In this document: one piece after another, positions 12,820 through 26,100 of the stretch
Numbering within the stretch: position 1 is the stretch's first letter
How the letters are laid out: each line of letters begins with the position of its first letter
Source: Parus major
Lineage: Eukaryota > Chordata > Aves > Passeriformes > Paridae
Reading direction: 5' to 3'
Length of the DNA stretch: 64,000 bases
NCBI RefSeq assembly: GCF_001522545.3
Contig: NC_031771.1
Location: 1,291,473 to 1,355,472, forward strand
Program-made: the position numbers and the translations under genes
The notes under the pieces: model-generated
Told to the model about the DNA's origin: nothing
Database searches by the model: none
What the model saw: the letters and a program-made list of their open reading frames with translations, nothing else

Positions 12820-13090
12820 TTAAAAAAGGACATTTATTCCTCATTACACTCTGATCAGATTGTTTTCAAGGCAACATCCTGAGTCAAAGTACCTCATTAG
12901 AGCTGCCATGCATATTGTTGTTTAACATCATGTGCCATTTTTCTTGGGAAGGTGCATTTACATAAACATTTCTAATCACAGCCCTGTAAAGAGACACAGT
13001 AAAATAATTTATGACTTTTAGGTAATATGTCATATGAATCTTAACATATGGCATTACACTGTATGATGGCAATCTTGGCTCCTCCAAGGG
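12820..13090. promoter_or_regulatory. Candidate AT-rich regulatory block
   Basis: Repeat-free, CpG-free and AT-rich, with a TGATCAGA motif, an ATTGTTGTTTAAC forkhead/SOX-like stretch near 12,915, and paired CATATG motifs near 13,030-13,050. A minus-strand open frame covers it but shows no protein family. Weakly supported as regulatory. Confidence 0.22.
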
Positions 13091-15915
13091 AACCTGGAAA
13101 ACATCCAGTGAGATGTGAACGAGCCAAAGGCAATACAGCACCGTATCCACACTAATCCAGGTTTACACCTTTTGTTGAGCACTCCAAGCTTCCACCAGAT
13201 GGTTTTGCACAGAAGCATTAATGCCAGGAATCACTGTACACCGGGTTTTCAGAAGGCTCCAATGTGAAAATAATCCTGATAAATGGCATCACCAAGTCAA
13301 AGGTGCAACGAATGGTCTGAAGTCTTTAGAAAGAAGGTGCCAAAGGTGCCATTGGATCTTTGCCATTCCACATCACTGCTCGTTCATTTTGCAAGGACAG
13401 CTAAGGGCAGGTTCCTTGTCTAATGTAGAATGTAATGTAGCCCTTACACCCATAGAAGGACAACCAAATACCAGTTCTGGAATGATGTCTGCAAGCTGCA
13501 GTGTTGTGGGCTCCACAAAAGCTTGATGAATCTGCATCGATAACTGAACTTCCTCAGATGATCACAAGGGATTGCCCTCCAAGTTTTGAGGATACCACAG
13601 TAAGCAAAATACTAGTGTCAATGCATCAGAGTCATGTACTGAGATTTCAGAGAACTGTAAACAGCTGATGTCAAGATAAAATCCCCCCACTACAAACCTG
13701 GTGCCCAGATCACCTTCTTGCACCATGTTATGGGAGACACCAGATGTGGAGATAACAGATGGGGTGTATCATCACTTCTACTGCACTTGTCTTTCTCCCA
13801 AGATATGAAATGCTGCCTGGAAGCATAAGCAAGCACCCACAGTGAAGTGTTTTATCTGAGGTCACCTGCAAAGCCTACACCTGCATCAACAGACAGCATC
13901 TGGTACAATCTCCATCTCCACAGACTGTTAAGAACTGCACAAGTGAAAATGTCAAAGCCACTGCTGCTGAGAGGCGATGCCAGCCCCAGGACTGGCCACC
14001 CCCACCCCAGTTTGCCTGCAGACTGGAGTAATGCCTCAGGATGGTGCCTTGTGGAGGGCTGGTGATGGCATTTGGTGTCCTGGTATGCTGGCATGGGTGA
14101 GGGGATTCTGCTGGAACCCCTTCCACGCCAGGAATGCATTTTGTAACCGCCCCTGCCTCAGCATTCTCAATTGAGTCACACAAGGTTCTCTTTGTGTGAG
14201 TTATCTCAAAACAGCATCTCCCTATTCCTCAGTGCTGCTGGCCATAGGGGACATGCCCCTCATGCAACACATACCAACAGCACACATGTCAGCTTTTTAC
14301 TTCCTAAAAAACCAAAAGCCCACTTTGTTTTTTCTCTCCACAGCAGCATATGCATGATGAGCCAGCTGTCAGGGAGATACCATCTTCAGCTTCCTACCCT
14401 GCAAGTCGGTTGAACAAAACAGCATATTGCCACATTGTTCCAGAAGTGTGAGGGGAAGAAAGGAAAGGTTTAACTTTTGCTGTTAGCTCCCAGTTCCTTT
14501 GTGGCAGACGTGGCTCCATCAGACACAATGGCTTTGTTACAGCACATTTCAGGCAGGGCCCAAGCGTTGAATATTCAGCAGGGCTCCAGGCTAGCGATTC
14601 TGTTGCAGTTAGGTTTCTTGTCTTCCAGGAAGCCCTTGACAAAGGTCACAAACAATTTGCTCGTTCCTCTTATTAAAATAAAGATGGAAAGCATTGATGA
14701 TAGCTCTGCCCAGCAGCTAACTTCATCATCTGTAGCAGTTCCAACATATGCTTGTGAGATAATGAAAAATATAGCATTAAATACAGTGGCAGATTGAATC
14801 TTGTTTCAGGGTAAATATAGTAAGTCATTTTTTTTTCCTCCTCATTTCCTCAGAACCTGTTTAGCATTAGACTGTTAATATCATCACTGATACATGACAA
14901 AACCATTGCATAATATACTGCATTTGAAGCCAGCCCCCCCATAAAAGTGAGCAATGACAAAGTGTGAACATTACTACGGCACTGATAGTAATGAAGTGCT
15001 CCAAGCCAGCCCTCTTCCGGATGTTTCCATTTTCACACAGCTACAAAGACTGCTGCTATGGGCCAGGCTGTGCACCTCAGCCTCCCACCTGCTAAGTCAG
15101 GCTCAAGACTGGATCCCTTCAGGCTTCTGTCCAGGTCCTGGAGCTCCATCCGTGTCCTTGGCCATGAGGGTGGGCACTGCTGCCCTGCTCACTGACAAAT
15201 CTTTCCTCAACTTGTGCTCTTGTCAACAAAGAAGGCAGCTGATTTATCTTCTCCAAGGAACCTCAATAAGAAGACTTGACAGACTTTGTAGACAAACACA
15301 TCTTGCAGAGAACTGCTCAGACAAATTCTCTGGATGCTTCCCTGCAATATTCCTCTCCAGACATCTCTCCTGACCTGGGCCCATCTGAACAGCCAAAGGC
15401 CTTCTGCGTGCAGAAACTTCTTGAGCACATCCTCTCATTACAGTCAACAATTCCAGCAAACATCTCCGTAGAGTGCACAGTAGCTCCCTTCATGAGAACT
15501 GGCAGTTCTGCCACATGAGCCAGATGAGGCAGGACAGTCTCGACCAGCACGTCACCTCTGTTCCCACTGCCGGGTGTTGTGCATTGCCATTCCCTTTGTG
15601 CTGCTGAGGCTGCAGCTCAGACAGCACACACACCCGAGTGAGATGCCAGCCACCAAACAGGTCTGGAAGGCAAATATTCCAAGTAGGCATCACTTTTTCC
15701 TGGTTTGCAGGTGGCACAATGCTGTTTGTGAGCTGCCTTTCCACATGGGATAGATACCTCACCTACCCCTACACGTAGCTACTTTTTTACATAACGAGTT
15801 CCTGCACTATGGACATTTAGCCAGATGCCTGCATCTTAAACCCTGATACTTGACTGTCTTGTCTACTTCCTCCCAATTAAACCAATGTCAGCTCTGAGGC
15901 TTGAAGAAGCCAAAC
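13091..15915. other. Non-coding DNA, possible old repeat at 15.0-15.75 kb
   Basis: No gene is recognised. The stretch from about 15,000 to 15,750 keeps fairly long overlapping frames on both strands and an even composition, which is how old retroelement or pseudogene fragments often look. No motif, LTR end or target duplication was found there to confirm it. A poly-T run lies near 14,828-14,837. Confidence 0.4.
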
Positions 15916-15919
15916 CCAT

Positions 15920-16110
15920 GTTCCTTAACGGCAGATCTGCAAGAACTACCGCCACAACAATGTTTAATGAAATGCTAGGGTTTTAAACGAGCAGTCGGTT
16001 CATTACTATTTACTACAGACTGTCCTAAAAGCCCCAAGTCCTATGGTTAGATTTTTCTAGTGATGTTAGACCAAGCAAAATAAATTTCTTGGAGATTGCT
16101 TGAAGCTATT
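15920..16110. promoter_or_regulatory. Candidate conserved non-coding element 7
   Basis: An AT-rich block with TTTAATGAAATGC, TTTTAAACGAGC and TTCATTACTATTTAC motifs between about 15,960 and 16,020. It has isolated CpGs despite overall CpG depletion and contains no repeats. Retained single CpGs inside AT-rich DNA can reflect selection, but this is only suggestive. Confidence 0.22.
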
Positions 16111-19100
16111 TTAGTCAAGAAGCCAAGGACTCACAAACATGTACAGATCCCAGCAATTTCCATTCCCATTGCTGTTACCAGCATCAAGCAGCTGTCCTGC
16201 TGTCCATTCACATAAAATGAGAAATTAGGGTATCAATTTTCCCATACTGCAGCTGGAAAAACTGAGACTCAGCAGATCAAGGTGCCTCCTCACCCACACT
16301 AGAAGAGCCATCAGAAGCACTTAGGCACAGGCAGGCATCAGCTGGAACAGGGACGCACGGGCATCACACAGCCAGTGGTTCTGAGCTCTGAAGACAATCA
16401 CCCAGAGAGAAAAACCCCAGGTGGAAGGAGGAAGGCGAGAAGGAAAGAAGACAAGCCTAGTGTGCAATGCCACGTGCAGAATGCACTGTTTGGTATTCCC
16501 AGCTGAGGAACCATCTCACTGTTGCACACAGCTTCCCTGAGTGAGCAGTGTCAGAGCCCCCATGTGTTCCTGCACAGGCGGGTCAGTGCAATGTTCTAAC
16601 ACCAATGAACCTTGCCCAAGCCTGGCCACCTCTGAACAGCAGAGCCCATCTTTGTTTTCCAGGGAATTCTTCTAACCATGAGCAGTTTGCACTCATTTCC
16701 CTGTGTGCCCATTCCATCTCTCAGCTCCAACAGCTCATCACCCTGCCATACTCCCGGACAGATGCCATCACATACAGCTAACCAAGCTGCTTTTTCCAGC
16801 CTCATCTCTTGAGATGGGTACTGCTGCCCTCTTTCCTCATCTCTCCCTGTTGCCATCATCTTTTCAGTGCCTTGCACAGTTTTTCCCTGTCTTTATGTGA
16901 AATATCAACAAAAACAGATACTGAGGAAGAAAGAAAAAAAACAAAAAAAACCCCTCTCCCAACCAAAGCAAAAAACACAAACCAAAAACACTGCAATCCC
17001 CCCGCACCAAAAACCACCACCACAACAAAACAACCTAAGGGAACTTGATAGAAAGCAGTAGGGCTGCATTTCAGCACTTTTCTGCTCAACACTAAAACAA
17101 GTAATAGCATTTAAGTTACTTGATACAAAACACCACTGTAAAGAGAGCCAGAGTGCTGTGGGCTGGCCACACAAGAGCAGCAGCAATTCCAAGTGGAGGT
17201 ACCCTCCTGCTGTTTTCTCAGCACATTCCAGGTACATGGTCACACCAATGACAGAAAATACCAGAACCCAACCAGTACCTGGGCACCTGTGGGCAAACAT
17301 TACCTTACTAAGCCCAGGTCAGAACACATACATCTCTGCTCTCCTTGCAGCCTCTCCAAGAGCTTCAGAGAAGAAGGCTGACACAAAGGGGATTGAAGAA
17401 CTGGCCAAGAGTGACAGGGCAGTCACACGATCACCAATAAGGTGATAATCCGTGGCCAGCTGCTGCTCAGACACCCCTCCTATCAACAGCTGGCCACTGA
17501 CTTCACACAACTTCTCAAGTTCTTTTTTCAAACATTATTTCAGATGTTTCCATCCCTTTAAAGCCACTCCTGCTCGTAGCTAAGTAGGTAATTTGCTATC
17601 CCCACCTGCTATGTAATTGATTAATCACAGGCAAACAGAAGGCTGGTTCCCATACGGAGGAGGAAGGAAATCTGAATCTGCTGCTCTTTGTGACACCTGG
17701 GTTTCACCAAACTTCCACCAAAGCTAAACCTTCAGCCTGTGCTCCAGCTCTAAACTTAACTGTCCTTGGGCCAAAAGGGAACAATCTTTCAGAAAGCTTT
17801 TAAACTCCCTGAAAATCACAGCACAAGAAACAGAAAGATGATTTTCTTTATTTCAGCCAAACACAATAAACATTCCATCAGGCACACAGGGCTACACAGA
17901 TGGTTCCCGAAGGGAATGGACCATCTTTCAAGGGCCAGTTGCAAAGTGACACCATCACTTTGTCACTCCAGCCTCCCACTTAAGGCAGAGTTGGAAGTTC
18001 TTCATAAAGCAGCATTCTGCAGATGGCAACATTTACACATGATGTATATCACCTTTAGGGAACCTCAGAGGTTGTACAGCATTAAGGATATCCCTGGCAC
18101 TGCCATCCATCACAGGATCAAAGTGAGAAAGTTACGAAGGAACTCTCCCTGGTGGCAAGGCACTCAAACATTGTACTTTGGCAAGAGGTACGGAAAACTC
18201 TCCCAGCATTCAGCAAACCTGGGGATCATCAGGACAATCCCTGAAAGCAGCAGGAGTGTTCTCCTCACCTCCAAGAGAACGACCTCACCATTAGAGACTC
18301 CTCATCTACTCCTCACAGAACCCTCTCTGACAAGAGAAAGGCACATCCCTTACCTGACAACTGCTGTGTTGACAGTCTCACCCGAGAAGCTAAAGTGCTG
18401 TTTCCTGACCCCAGGAACTCTGTACAACTGTCAGACATCCACAGGAAACCCTGTCAGTGGGGGCTTGGGGTCAACAGCTCCCCAGCACTAGAGCACAAGG
18501 GGTGAAGCAAGGAAGATGCAGTTGGTCACTGCCCAGCAGGGCCCTAAGCAAAGCCATACCCTTGCAGAATTCCACACGAGTTGTGGATCAGTGCAGTGCC
18601 TGACCCACCACTGTGACCTGCAGAGCCACAAAGCTGTGCCAGTAGGACACTCCTCTGGCACCAAACCTGCAAGGTACTGCCCATTTTGCTAAAGACAGGA
18701 GCCACTGACAGGCTCTCACACCCTCACAGAAGGGCAAAGCCACTTTTCTTCCTCCCCTGACACTACAGACCCAAGCTCACTGATAGCCAATTCCTTTGAA
18801 ACACTTCTGCTGAAAACTTCCATTTTACTACACACAGAGCCCCCCACATCCAACCTACCGGGGACTGCAGCAACACCTCTAAGGGCCAGATACAGCTGGA
18901 TGGCCCCAGCCCACTGGAAATGCTTCCAGCTGTTAAACAACACTCATGGGTAACACACGGCTTGCTCAAGGTATGACTAGTAACAGCTGAGGGCCACGGG
19001 AGGGTCAGGAAGACAGCAAAGCTTGGGATAGCTGCTGCAGAACAGCACAACACCATGGTCCACAGAACTTTTCTGAAGGAGAACGCTGGCAGTGCCTGTC

Positions 19101-20990
19101 ACACACCACAGCATCAACAGGCAAGGGAGCAGACTCAGCTGATCGCTACCGACATGCAAATATTACACAATCAACACACATGCTACCTGTAGCAGACCGT
19201 GGGCCTCCTGTTCACTGACATCCCTATGTCAGGCACTACCTGTCTCCTAGGTCTTACTAGTTCAGAAATAAAGCCTTACAGCTAATGACTGAAACACAGT
19301 TTGCCATGAGTAGCAGCATGGCTGGCCCATGTAACAAGACAGGTTATAAACCTGGCTAAGCTCACTTTCTTCCCTTACTCTCACACAAGCTGCTTATCCC
19401 AAGGCAGCAGCATCCACCTCCTCAGCCTGCCCTCAAGCAGTAACTCCTTCTTTACGTTCTGACACAGCCTCTTCCTCTCTCAGCACCTTCCCTCCTCCCA
19501 CTCAGCCCACGCAGTAGAAAAAAAGACCCAAAACCCCAAAACAACAAACCACAATAATCTTTCCATCCCTTCTGCAAGCATGTGTTGATCTCTTTATTTT
19601 TAAATGTTACAGCTTCCCAACATCTGTCTCTGTGTGGTATAATCTTACTGATGAAATATTTCATGTTTTCCTTGAGCCCTCATCAATATGTCTCTGTGTT
19701 ATCAGCTTAGCAGATGGAGACGCAGAAGTAATAACCTCAGCTTACCTGGGTGATTTCTACTTAAGAACATACTTTACTCCAGGACAAGACTCACAGTTAT
19801 TTTAGCAATGCAACAAGATATTTCTCTGTAGAAAGTGAAATTCTCCCCTCTAATATCATGTATGCCCTACTGCACGGCCATCTTCCCCTCAAAATCTCCA
19901 ACTCCTTCTCACTGAAACCTAGTATTTCCAACCTCATTTCATACAGACTGAATAACTCGGGGAGACACTGTGGCCACCGGAAGAGCCACCTGCCTAAACA
20001 GGAGCTGCACCTCCTTTTCTCATACCAGACCCCACTGGTACTGTTGATGTCCACAGCTCTTATCCAGCAGACTGTTCCTCACATTCCTAAAGCAATGCCA
20101 CCGAGACACCTCTGGGATCTCCAACCTGCTGCAATGCTGTAAATGCTCACACCCCAAAAAACCACCACTTTTCCCACTTCATGTTTTGGAGATCCTCTCT
20201 CCTCCATGTAGGTAAATATACCAGTCATTAGACAAAGCAAAGAGGTTTCCTTGGCACTATCTCACCACTATGGAACACAGTCTCCAAAAGCCGTCCTTCC
20301 CTTTTTGGCAAAGGTAGGCTTTGTATTAGCCCTCTGACATAGCCAAAGACACTTGACCATGAGATTACCCACCACCAGACCTGCTGTGTGACTTCAAAGG
20401 AGGCAGGTATAGATTTCACCTTTAGAACTCAGCTGCTCCTACAGCACAGACACACTGCTCTGCACCCAAAAAAGCCCCGATGTGAGCAACACTGTGACCC
20501 CCATTTCCTAAGCACTAAGGCAGGTGCCAGCCCAGCACACAGCCTGCAGCCACAAAATGTCCCCGGAAAGAAAAGCCACTCTGATTTATCAGCTCAACAG
20601 AGGTTTTGGCCAAGTCACCAAATGCCTGTCAGCTCATTCTAACTCCTGGCCTCAGCCGCGCATTCAGCACAGAAGCAAGCTCAAGTACCACCAAGTACTT
20701 GGAAGTACAGCGAGGAGGAGGAGCACTCAGCAGGAGCAGCATTCCAGCACAGGCCAGCCCACCTGCCTGCACCTCCATGGACATTTACCGCATCCCCGCC
20801 ACGCCTGCCAGCACGGAGGAGCATCAGCCCCTGTCCCGAGCAGCAGGTCCAGGGGTGCGCGGGCAGTGCTGCTGTGGGGAACCCAGGCACAGAGTCAGCA
20901 GGAACTGCACCCAGTGCACCACGGCTCACAGCCCAACACATCACGGAATGAGAGCTCAAATAAAGGGTATTTGCTGTATGTTAGGGCATG
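16111..20990. other. Non-coding DNA; longest chance open frame
   Basis: The longest open frame of the whole window lies here on the plus strand (17,766-18,491, first ATG at 17,838). Its translation has no recognisable domain, biased composition or repeat, and one frame of this length is about what chance allows in 64 kb. CpG-richer sequence occurs at 20,640-20,880. No RNA gene or interspersed repeat was recognised. Confidence 0.45.
16925..17042. repeat. A/C-rich low-complexity tract
   Basis: About 115 bases consist almost entirely of A and C on the plus strand (runs of AAAAAAC, CCAACC, ACCACC). The strand asymmetry produces long artificial frames on both strands, which I do not treat as genes. 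Confidence 0.8.
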
Positions 20991-21000
20991 CTGGGGGAAG

Positions 21001-21440
21001 GGTTTTTATTTATTTGGTTTATAATCCTATCTGAATAAAGGTAAACACATAGGGATTATAAATGAAATAAATCTGAATCAGGATAGAATGGGGGTGGGAG
21101 AAAAAAAAATCTCAAGAGGGTCAGGAGATAATGAAGATTATACCTCAATATTGGGATTATAATGTTAGTTCTTTATTTCAATAAAACTGGATAGAGATCT
21201 TTTATATCAGGGACAGAGCTTAGCTGTAAGGACAAAGTAATCTTCTGGGAATTATGCACACAAGCTCAACATCATTTTTATTGGATGGCTGATGAACTGG
21301 AAAACTCCAGGATAGCCTGGTTTTAATTTGTAATCTTAATTTTCATATAAATCGGTACAGTTGGAGGAAGGGGGGCAGATGTAGAGGGACTCTGATGCTG
21401 TGCTAATATTGCAGCATTAAGACAGCACATGCATTAGGCT
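21001..21440. promoter_or_regulatory. Candidate enhancer with three GGATTATA sites
   Basis: This AT-rich, repeat-free block contains the same 8-mer three times: TATAATCC at 21,020-21,027 (reverse orientation) and GGATTATA at 21,053-21,060 and 21,154-21,161. GGATTA/TAATCC is the recognition core of K50-type homeodomain proteins (OTX, PITX, GSC, CRX families). Further AT-rich motifs follow up to about 21,420. Composition resembles conserved developmental enhancers. Binding and conservation are inferred. Confidence 0.4.
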
Positions 21441-22985
21441 ACAACTGTAACTCATCTACTATCTGATCCTGTCTTTCTGTCTATCCATCTGTCTTCCATC
21501 TTCATATCTATCATTTCCGCACGAAAAAAATCTCAGCAATGATCCGAGAGCAGAAGAGACTCGGTGTAACATTTCATCCAGCACGGTCCATCCACAATAC
21601 ACCTACAAACCTCTCACCTATTAAGAAACACATCGAATTCCTGGCCTTGGAGATACAGGGACTCCCACCTACGGCTTCTCCGAGCGCTCACTTAACACAG
21701 CTACGACACCAGTGAAATGGATCATCCAGCTCCCCACCACAGCATGTAGCCTCTGCCTCAATCCACTAGAAATCATTTGGCAACTCTGCTTTTTCCTCTG
21801 CAGAGTTCAGTTATTTCTCCTGCTTCCATCACCTCTTTCTTCAGGAACAAGAGAGGGAAATACAAGTGAGATGGGACTGTGAAAAGCCAATCATGGATCC
21901 AAGAACAGAGCACTGATCTCCTCAGCAGCTCCATTGCACAGGGTTTGCACACACACGGAGCAGCTACTTCCCTAACAGTGGCGAGCTGCAGAGCCATCGG
22001 CCGTGACTGACTTCCCTGGAATGGATTTGTTCCATCACTAACACGCAGTTTACACAAGACACAAGCACTGGATTGCAGTAGCTATTGCCTGCACTCCTCT
22101 AGCTTTCTGCTAAGTACCACACTCACAGCACCGATGGAACAGCTGCTTTCACAAAGGCAGCAATAACCAAAGGAGCTCCCAGAATTCCCCAGCACCTGAG
22201 CACCAAAACAACATCTCCGGGGGAAAATTGAAATGCCAAAAAGATTTATATTTCCTTATGCAGATATCCTGCAATCTTAAGACTTTAAAACATGGCCTAT
22301 TGGTACTGAGACACAGAAAAAACAAACACCAAACTTCTCCTTCCACTCCCCAATATGCAGCAACTGTGAAACACAGAATGGGAAAAGCTAGTTTTTACAA
22401 CCTTGCTCAATAGCAAAATGGTGAGTAACAGATGAGTCTGACTCACTCACACGTAGTCTTTTAGAGCAAGTTTATTTATTTTATTCCAGGAATGCCTTAA
22501 CCAATTCCCACTTCCCCTTTTGTTTCTGAGATGACCAAGTGACATGATGGCAGAAATACTGTGTGACCAAGTAATCCAAAAGGTTTGTTTGCCTTCCCCT
22601 GTTCCTCCTCCTCCCCTGCCACATACATCTCTCCAAGCTCTTTCCCCACCTCAATCCTCTCCTCTGGAGAGCCAACAAGACACCAAAAGGAGCAGCAGCA
22701 GCAGCCACCACAGTGGTGCAATGAATCACCAGTGAGCCTGGGAAGAGTGTGGAAAATCATGCCAGATAATGTAATTGCATCAAAGCAGGAGATCAAGGTG
22801 TGTGTGTGATGCCATCTTACTCAGGGCTCCCAAAGAGCCTCCAAGTGCCTCATCAAGCCCTCCGAAAAAAATCAGGCAGTTGTGGGCAGACAGACCATTC
22901 TGGCTGTGAGTCAGTCAGAGGGATGAAGGGAGGGGCAGGGCTGAGATGAGGATCAAACGGTCAATTAATATAATGGCTCAAGATT
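21441..22985. other. Non-coding DNA with short simple repeats
   Basis: A degenerate TCTG/TCTA/TCCA tetranucleotide tract lies at about 21,453-21,513, and a short GCA run (about five units) at 22,691-22,706. The rest is unique sequence with chance frames only. Confidence 0.5.
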
Positions 22986-22989
22986 AACA

Positions 22990-23165
22990 AGGAGGTGCCC
23001 CAAGACACTAAGAGCAGAGTTATTTACAGTCATTAGTCATGATTTAGAGAAGAAGCTGAGAAATGAGGTGATGACCTATGCAGATAATACCAACTCATTT
23101 GGATTAGTCCAACCCATATAAGACTTTAAGGAACACGGAATAGATGAAAGACAGAACAATTACAG
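22990..23165 (+). mobile_element. Fossil LINE reverse-transcriptase fragment (CR1-like)
   Basis: Two adjacent pieces recall the reverse-transcriptase core of CR1-clade LINEs. In the frame starting at 22,995 the translation begins VPQDT, matching the VPQGS turn that precedes the palm domain. From 23,041, shifted by one base, it reads DLEKKLRNEVMTYADNTNSF, matching the usual D-L-E/D ... FADDTKLF stretch, with the catalytic YADD box changed to YADN (23,077-23,088). Several in-frame stops lie between and after them. The copy is therefore truncated, frameshifted and inactive. CR1 is the dominant LINE of birds and reptiles, but L2-type LINEs share these motifs. Confidence 0.5.
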
Positions 23166-26100
23166 CGGTAAGTAATGAGCACTGGAACCAGTAATGGCAT
23201 CGCTCCTGTGCCAAATCTCAGGCAGAGACTACAGCAGATCTAAGAACTCAGCCAGGGTTTCTGGGACAGCAGGACAAGGAGCCCGTCTCTGTAAAAGTAC
23301 AGACACAAAGAACAGAGAACTGTGCTGTCAGACTGAAACCTGGCTCCAGACAAAAACGTGAGCACAGGTGCCCTATTAAGGGACTGGGATTTGGGTTTTT
23401 TTCTTTAATGACACACACAATCATTTCAGAAAATGATAGAGATGATTACACTCAGCAAAGCTGAAAAGCTGCCACACAAATTCAAGATGAAAATAATTTT
23501 TTGTATTTTTGCTGTTTGTCCTTCAAACTCATTGTATCCAATGTTCTTCTAATTTTGCTTGCTCATATATGTTTGTATATATGTCTTATAATAATGTTTG
23601 TTCTTATAACAGCATATCATATAGGAAAATCATAAATTTTTCCATCTCGGGTGCCATAAGCAAGACTTTATCTTTGAAAATAGCCACCCATCATCACATA
23701 TCAAATGTGCTCACACTTGGTTTTACCATTCTGCCTCTGTCACTTTGCAACTGCCCATTGTGGAATTTTTTTTTTTCTGTTCTAATTTTTCCCTGGAATA
23801 TTTGGGCTGCTTATCACCAGCAAGAAGTCAGAGGATTGCCACATCATTCAGCGTAATATTCTCATGTTTCTGCTGCATTACTTCCTGACAGCACAAGTAT
23901 ACAGAACATATGACACTTCCAAGACATTAATTTTATCACACTGCTATATCCAGGTATCCATGGATCACCAGTGATGTTAAATTATCAAGTTAAAAAAGCA
24001 TCTATAAACTACAAAGCAAGCAGTGGAGATCCAGGGGAGAAACAGAATTCCTTTCAAAATGACCACTGGTCTCATTTGGTGGACATGAGAACTCCTTAGC
24101 TGTGAGAAAAGATACATTTTCTATCAGTTCTCCACAGTATTTTACAGCCTCCCAGTGTTCCTGTTGTTTCCACCCATTTTTAAATTCATACTAAGAAAAG
24201 ATACAGGAACACAAAAGTATTTCCTGGCTCCTCTGCCTGCACTTCTCCTTAGGACCATGACACCACTTAGCAGCTATGACCCTGCCCTGAGCTCCATCCT
24301 TAGTGAAATCCCAGAGCCCCAGGGATCCAAGCACATCCCTCAGCAAGGCAGCAAAGCGAGCGCTGGCACAGAGCAGGGAGTGTGCCCTGGGGACAGATAG
24401 TACACGGGGTCCTGGCTCCAGATCACCTCAACTCTTGCAGCCCAGCTGGGAAGCTGGTCTTGACCTCACGTAACTCTCCAGAAAGATAGAGTTCTCAGGG
24501 AGAAACAACATGCCTTCCATTTGCACAGATCACACTGCAGACGAATGGATGCCTCCCCACAGCTTGTCGTCGATGGATGATGGAAAAGTCCATGGCTCTA
24601 ACAAAACCATTTAATACACTAACTTCCCGGAAATGTTAGAACACCAAACCAGCTCTCACTCACCACAAACTATTTCTTGTTCTTACCTGTGCACTGTTTG
24701 TGGCAATCAATCCAACTAAAAAACTAATTTAAGTTAAATGATGCTTTTCACATGCTTTACCAGGACTCACTGCCCAGAACACCCTCGCAAGCAGACTGCC
24801 ATTGTCAACAGAGAATGGAAACATTTCTCTTGCTGCATCAGAGATCTGGGTTGTTATATGATTCAGGACACACAGTTTCCAGGCTTGGTCCTTCCCTTCC
24901 CCTAAGCCCTAGAGCACCTTGTGCCATGAAGGCTTCGTCTGTGCATAGTCTCAGCTACAGGAGCACAGTCAGGGTTATGGTGCACTGCCTGTTCCTGGTA
25001 CCAGTTCCTGTTCAGTTGCCATCAACGGCAAGGAGAAGCAACTAAAAGCTCCTTTGAGTTCCAGCTGTCATCTTGCCTCCTTATGCCATCTTTTCTTGCA
25101 ATTTCAGGCTTGCCCCTTCCAAATGCGCTTAGTTAAAAGCTTTTCTTTTGGCTCTCAGGGCAAAGACTTCAGTACTAAGTAGCTTTCCCACTGCTTCTAT
25201 CTAATCTTCCTAGTTATCAACCTGAAGATTCCTCAGCCTTGCTAATCTTTCCTGAGACCATATAATCCTGAGAGTGATTTCCTAGGGAAGAGATAGTTAA
25301 CCAAGCCGCCTGATAATTGCCATTTGGAACTTCGGCTCTGATTTTGCACGCTATGCTCCAGCTCAGCCAGGGCTGTATTGTTTGGTAGCACACAACTCCA
25401 GTCTGCCCTCAATGCTCACTTTTCTCCTCAAGGATTTCATGGGACATCTTTCATACCCCGGCATGGAGAAAAGCAATCCCTTGTTAGCCCCTTGATTCCT
25501 GCATCCACAACAGGGCCACATTTTCTGTGGTTGGCAGCACTACCCAGACAACAGCTTTAAGGGGAGAAAAAGCACAAAGCTGTTCCTCAAGGGAAACCTA
25601 CCCACCAGAGCCCTCTTCTCAGCAAGCTTCCCACCAGTCAAAGCAGCTTTCCTTCCTGCTGTACTAGGCAGTGCCTTGATCTTGAACTGCCCTTTGTTCG
25701 TTTACAAACCTACAAAAATCTTCTCCCTCATAAATGCTAAGAAGGGTGACTGAGAACAAATCCAGCCCTCACAGAGCCATGGATATCCACCATACTATCA
25801 TGTCACCAAAACTCCTACAACAGTCTTATGCAAAGCAGACCTGTACTATTTGCTTTCCCCCTTCTCAAGGAGGGAACAAGCAGCAGAACCAGAGAAGACT
25901 TTCAGGTGGATTTCAACTGAAACAGAGCACCATTATACGGATTTATTCTTTATTTCTATGTAAAATATACACAGCAGTCCCAACACTTCTCTACTAGGTT
26001 GAAGACAATGCTATGTACAATATAAACACTTAGGCTTTTAAAATGCATTTGTATATTAAACACACATATGGAAGTATTCCTTGTATGCACAATTTCTAGG

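Noticed and set aside
16856..17300. Long minus-strand frames rich in Phe, Val and Cys.
   Set aside because: They are the complement of the A/C-rich low-complexity tract.
17766..18491. Longest open frame of the window, 241 codons on the plus strand.
   Set aside because: It opens with TTG rather than ATG, shows no domain, signal or composition bias, and one frame of this size is roughly expected by chance in 64 kb.
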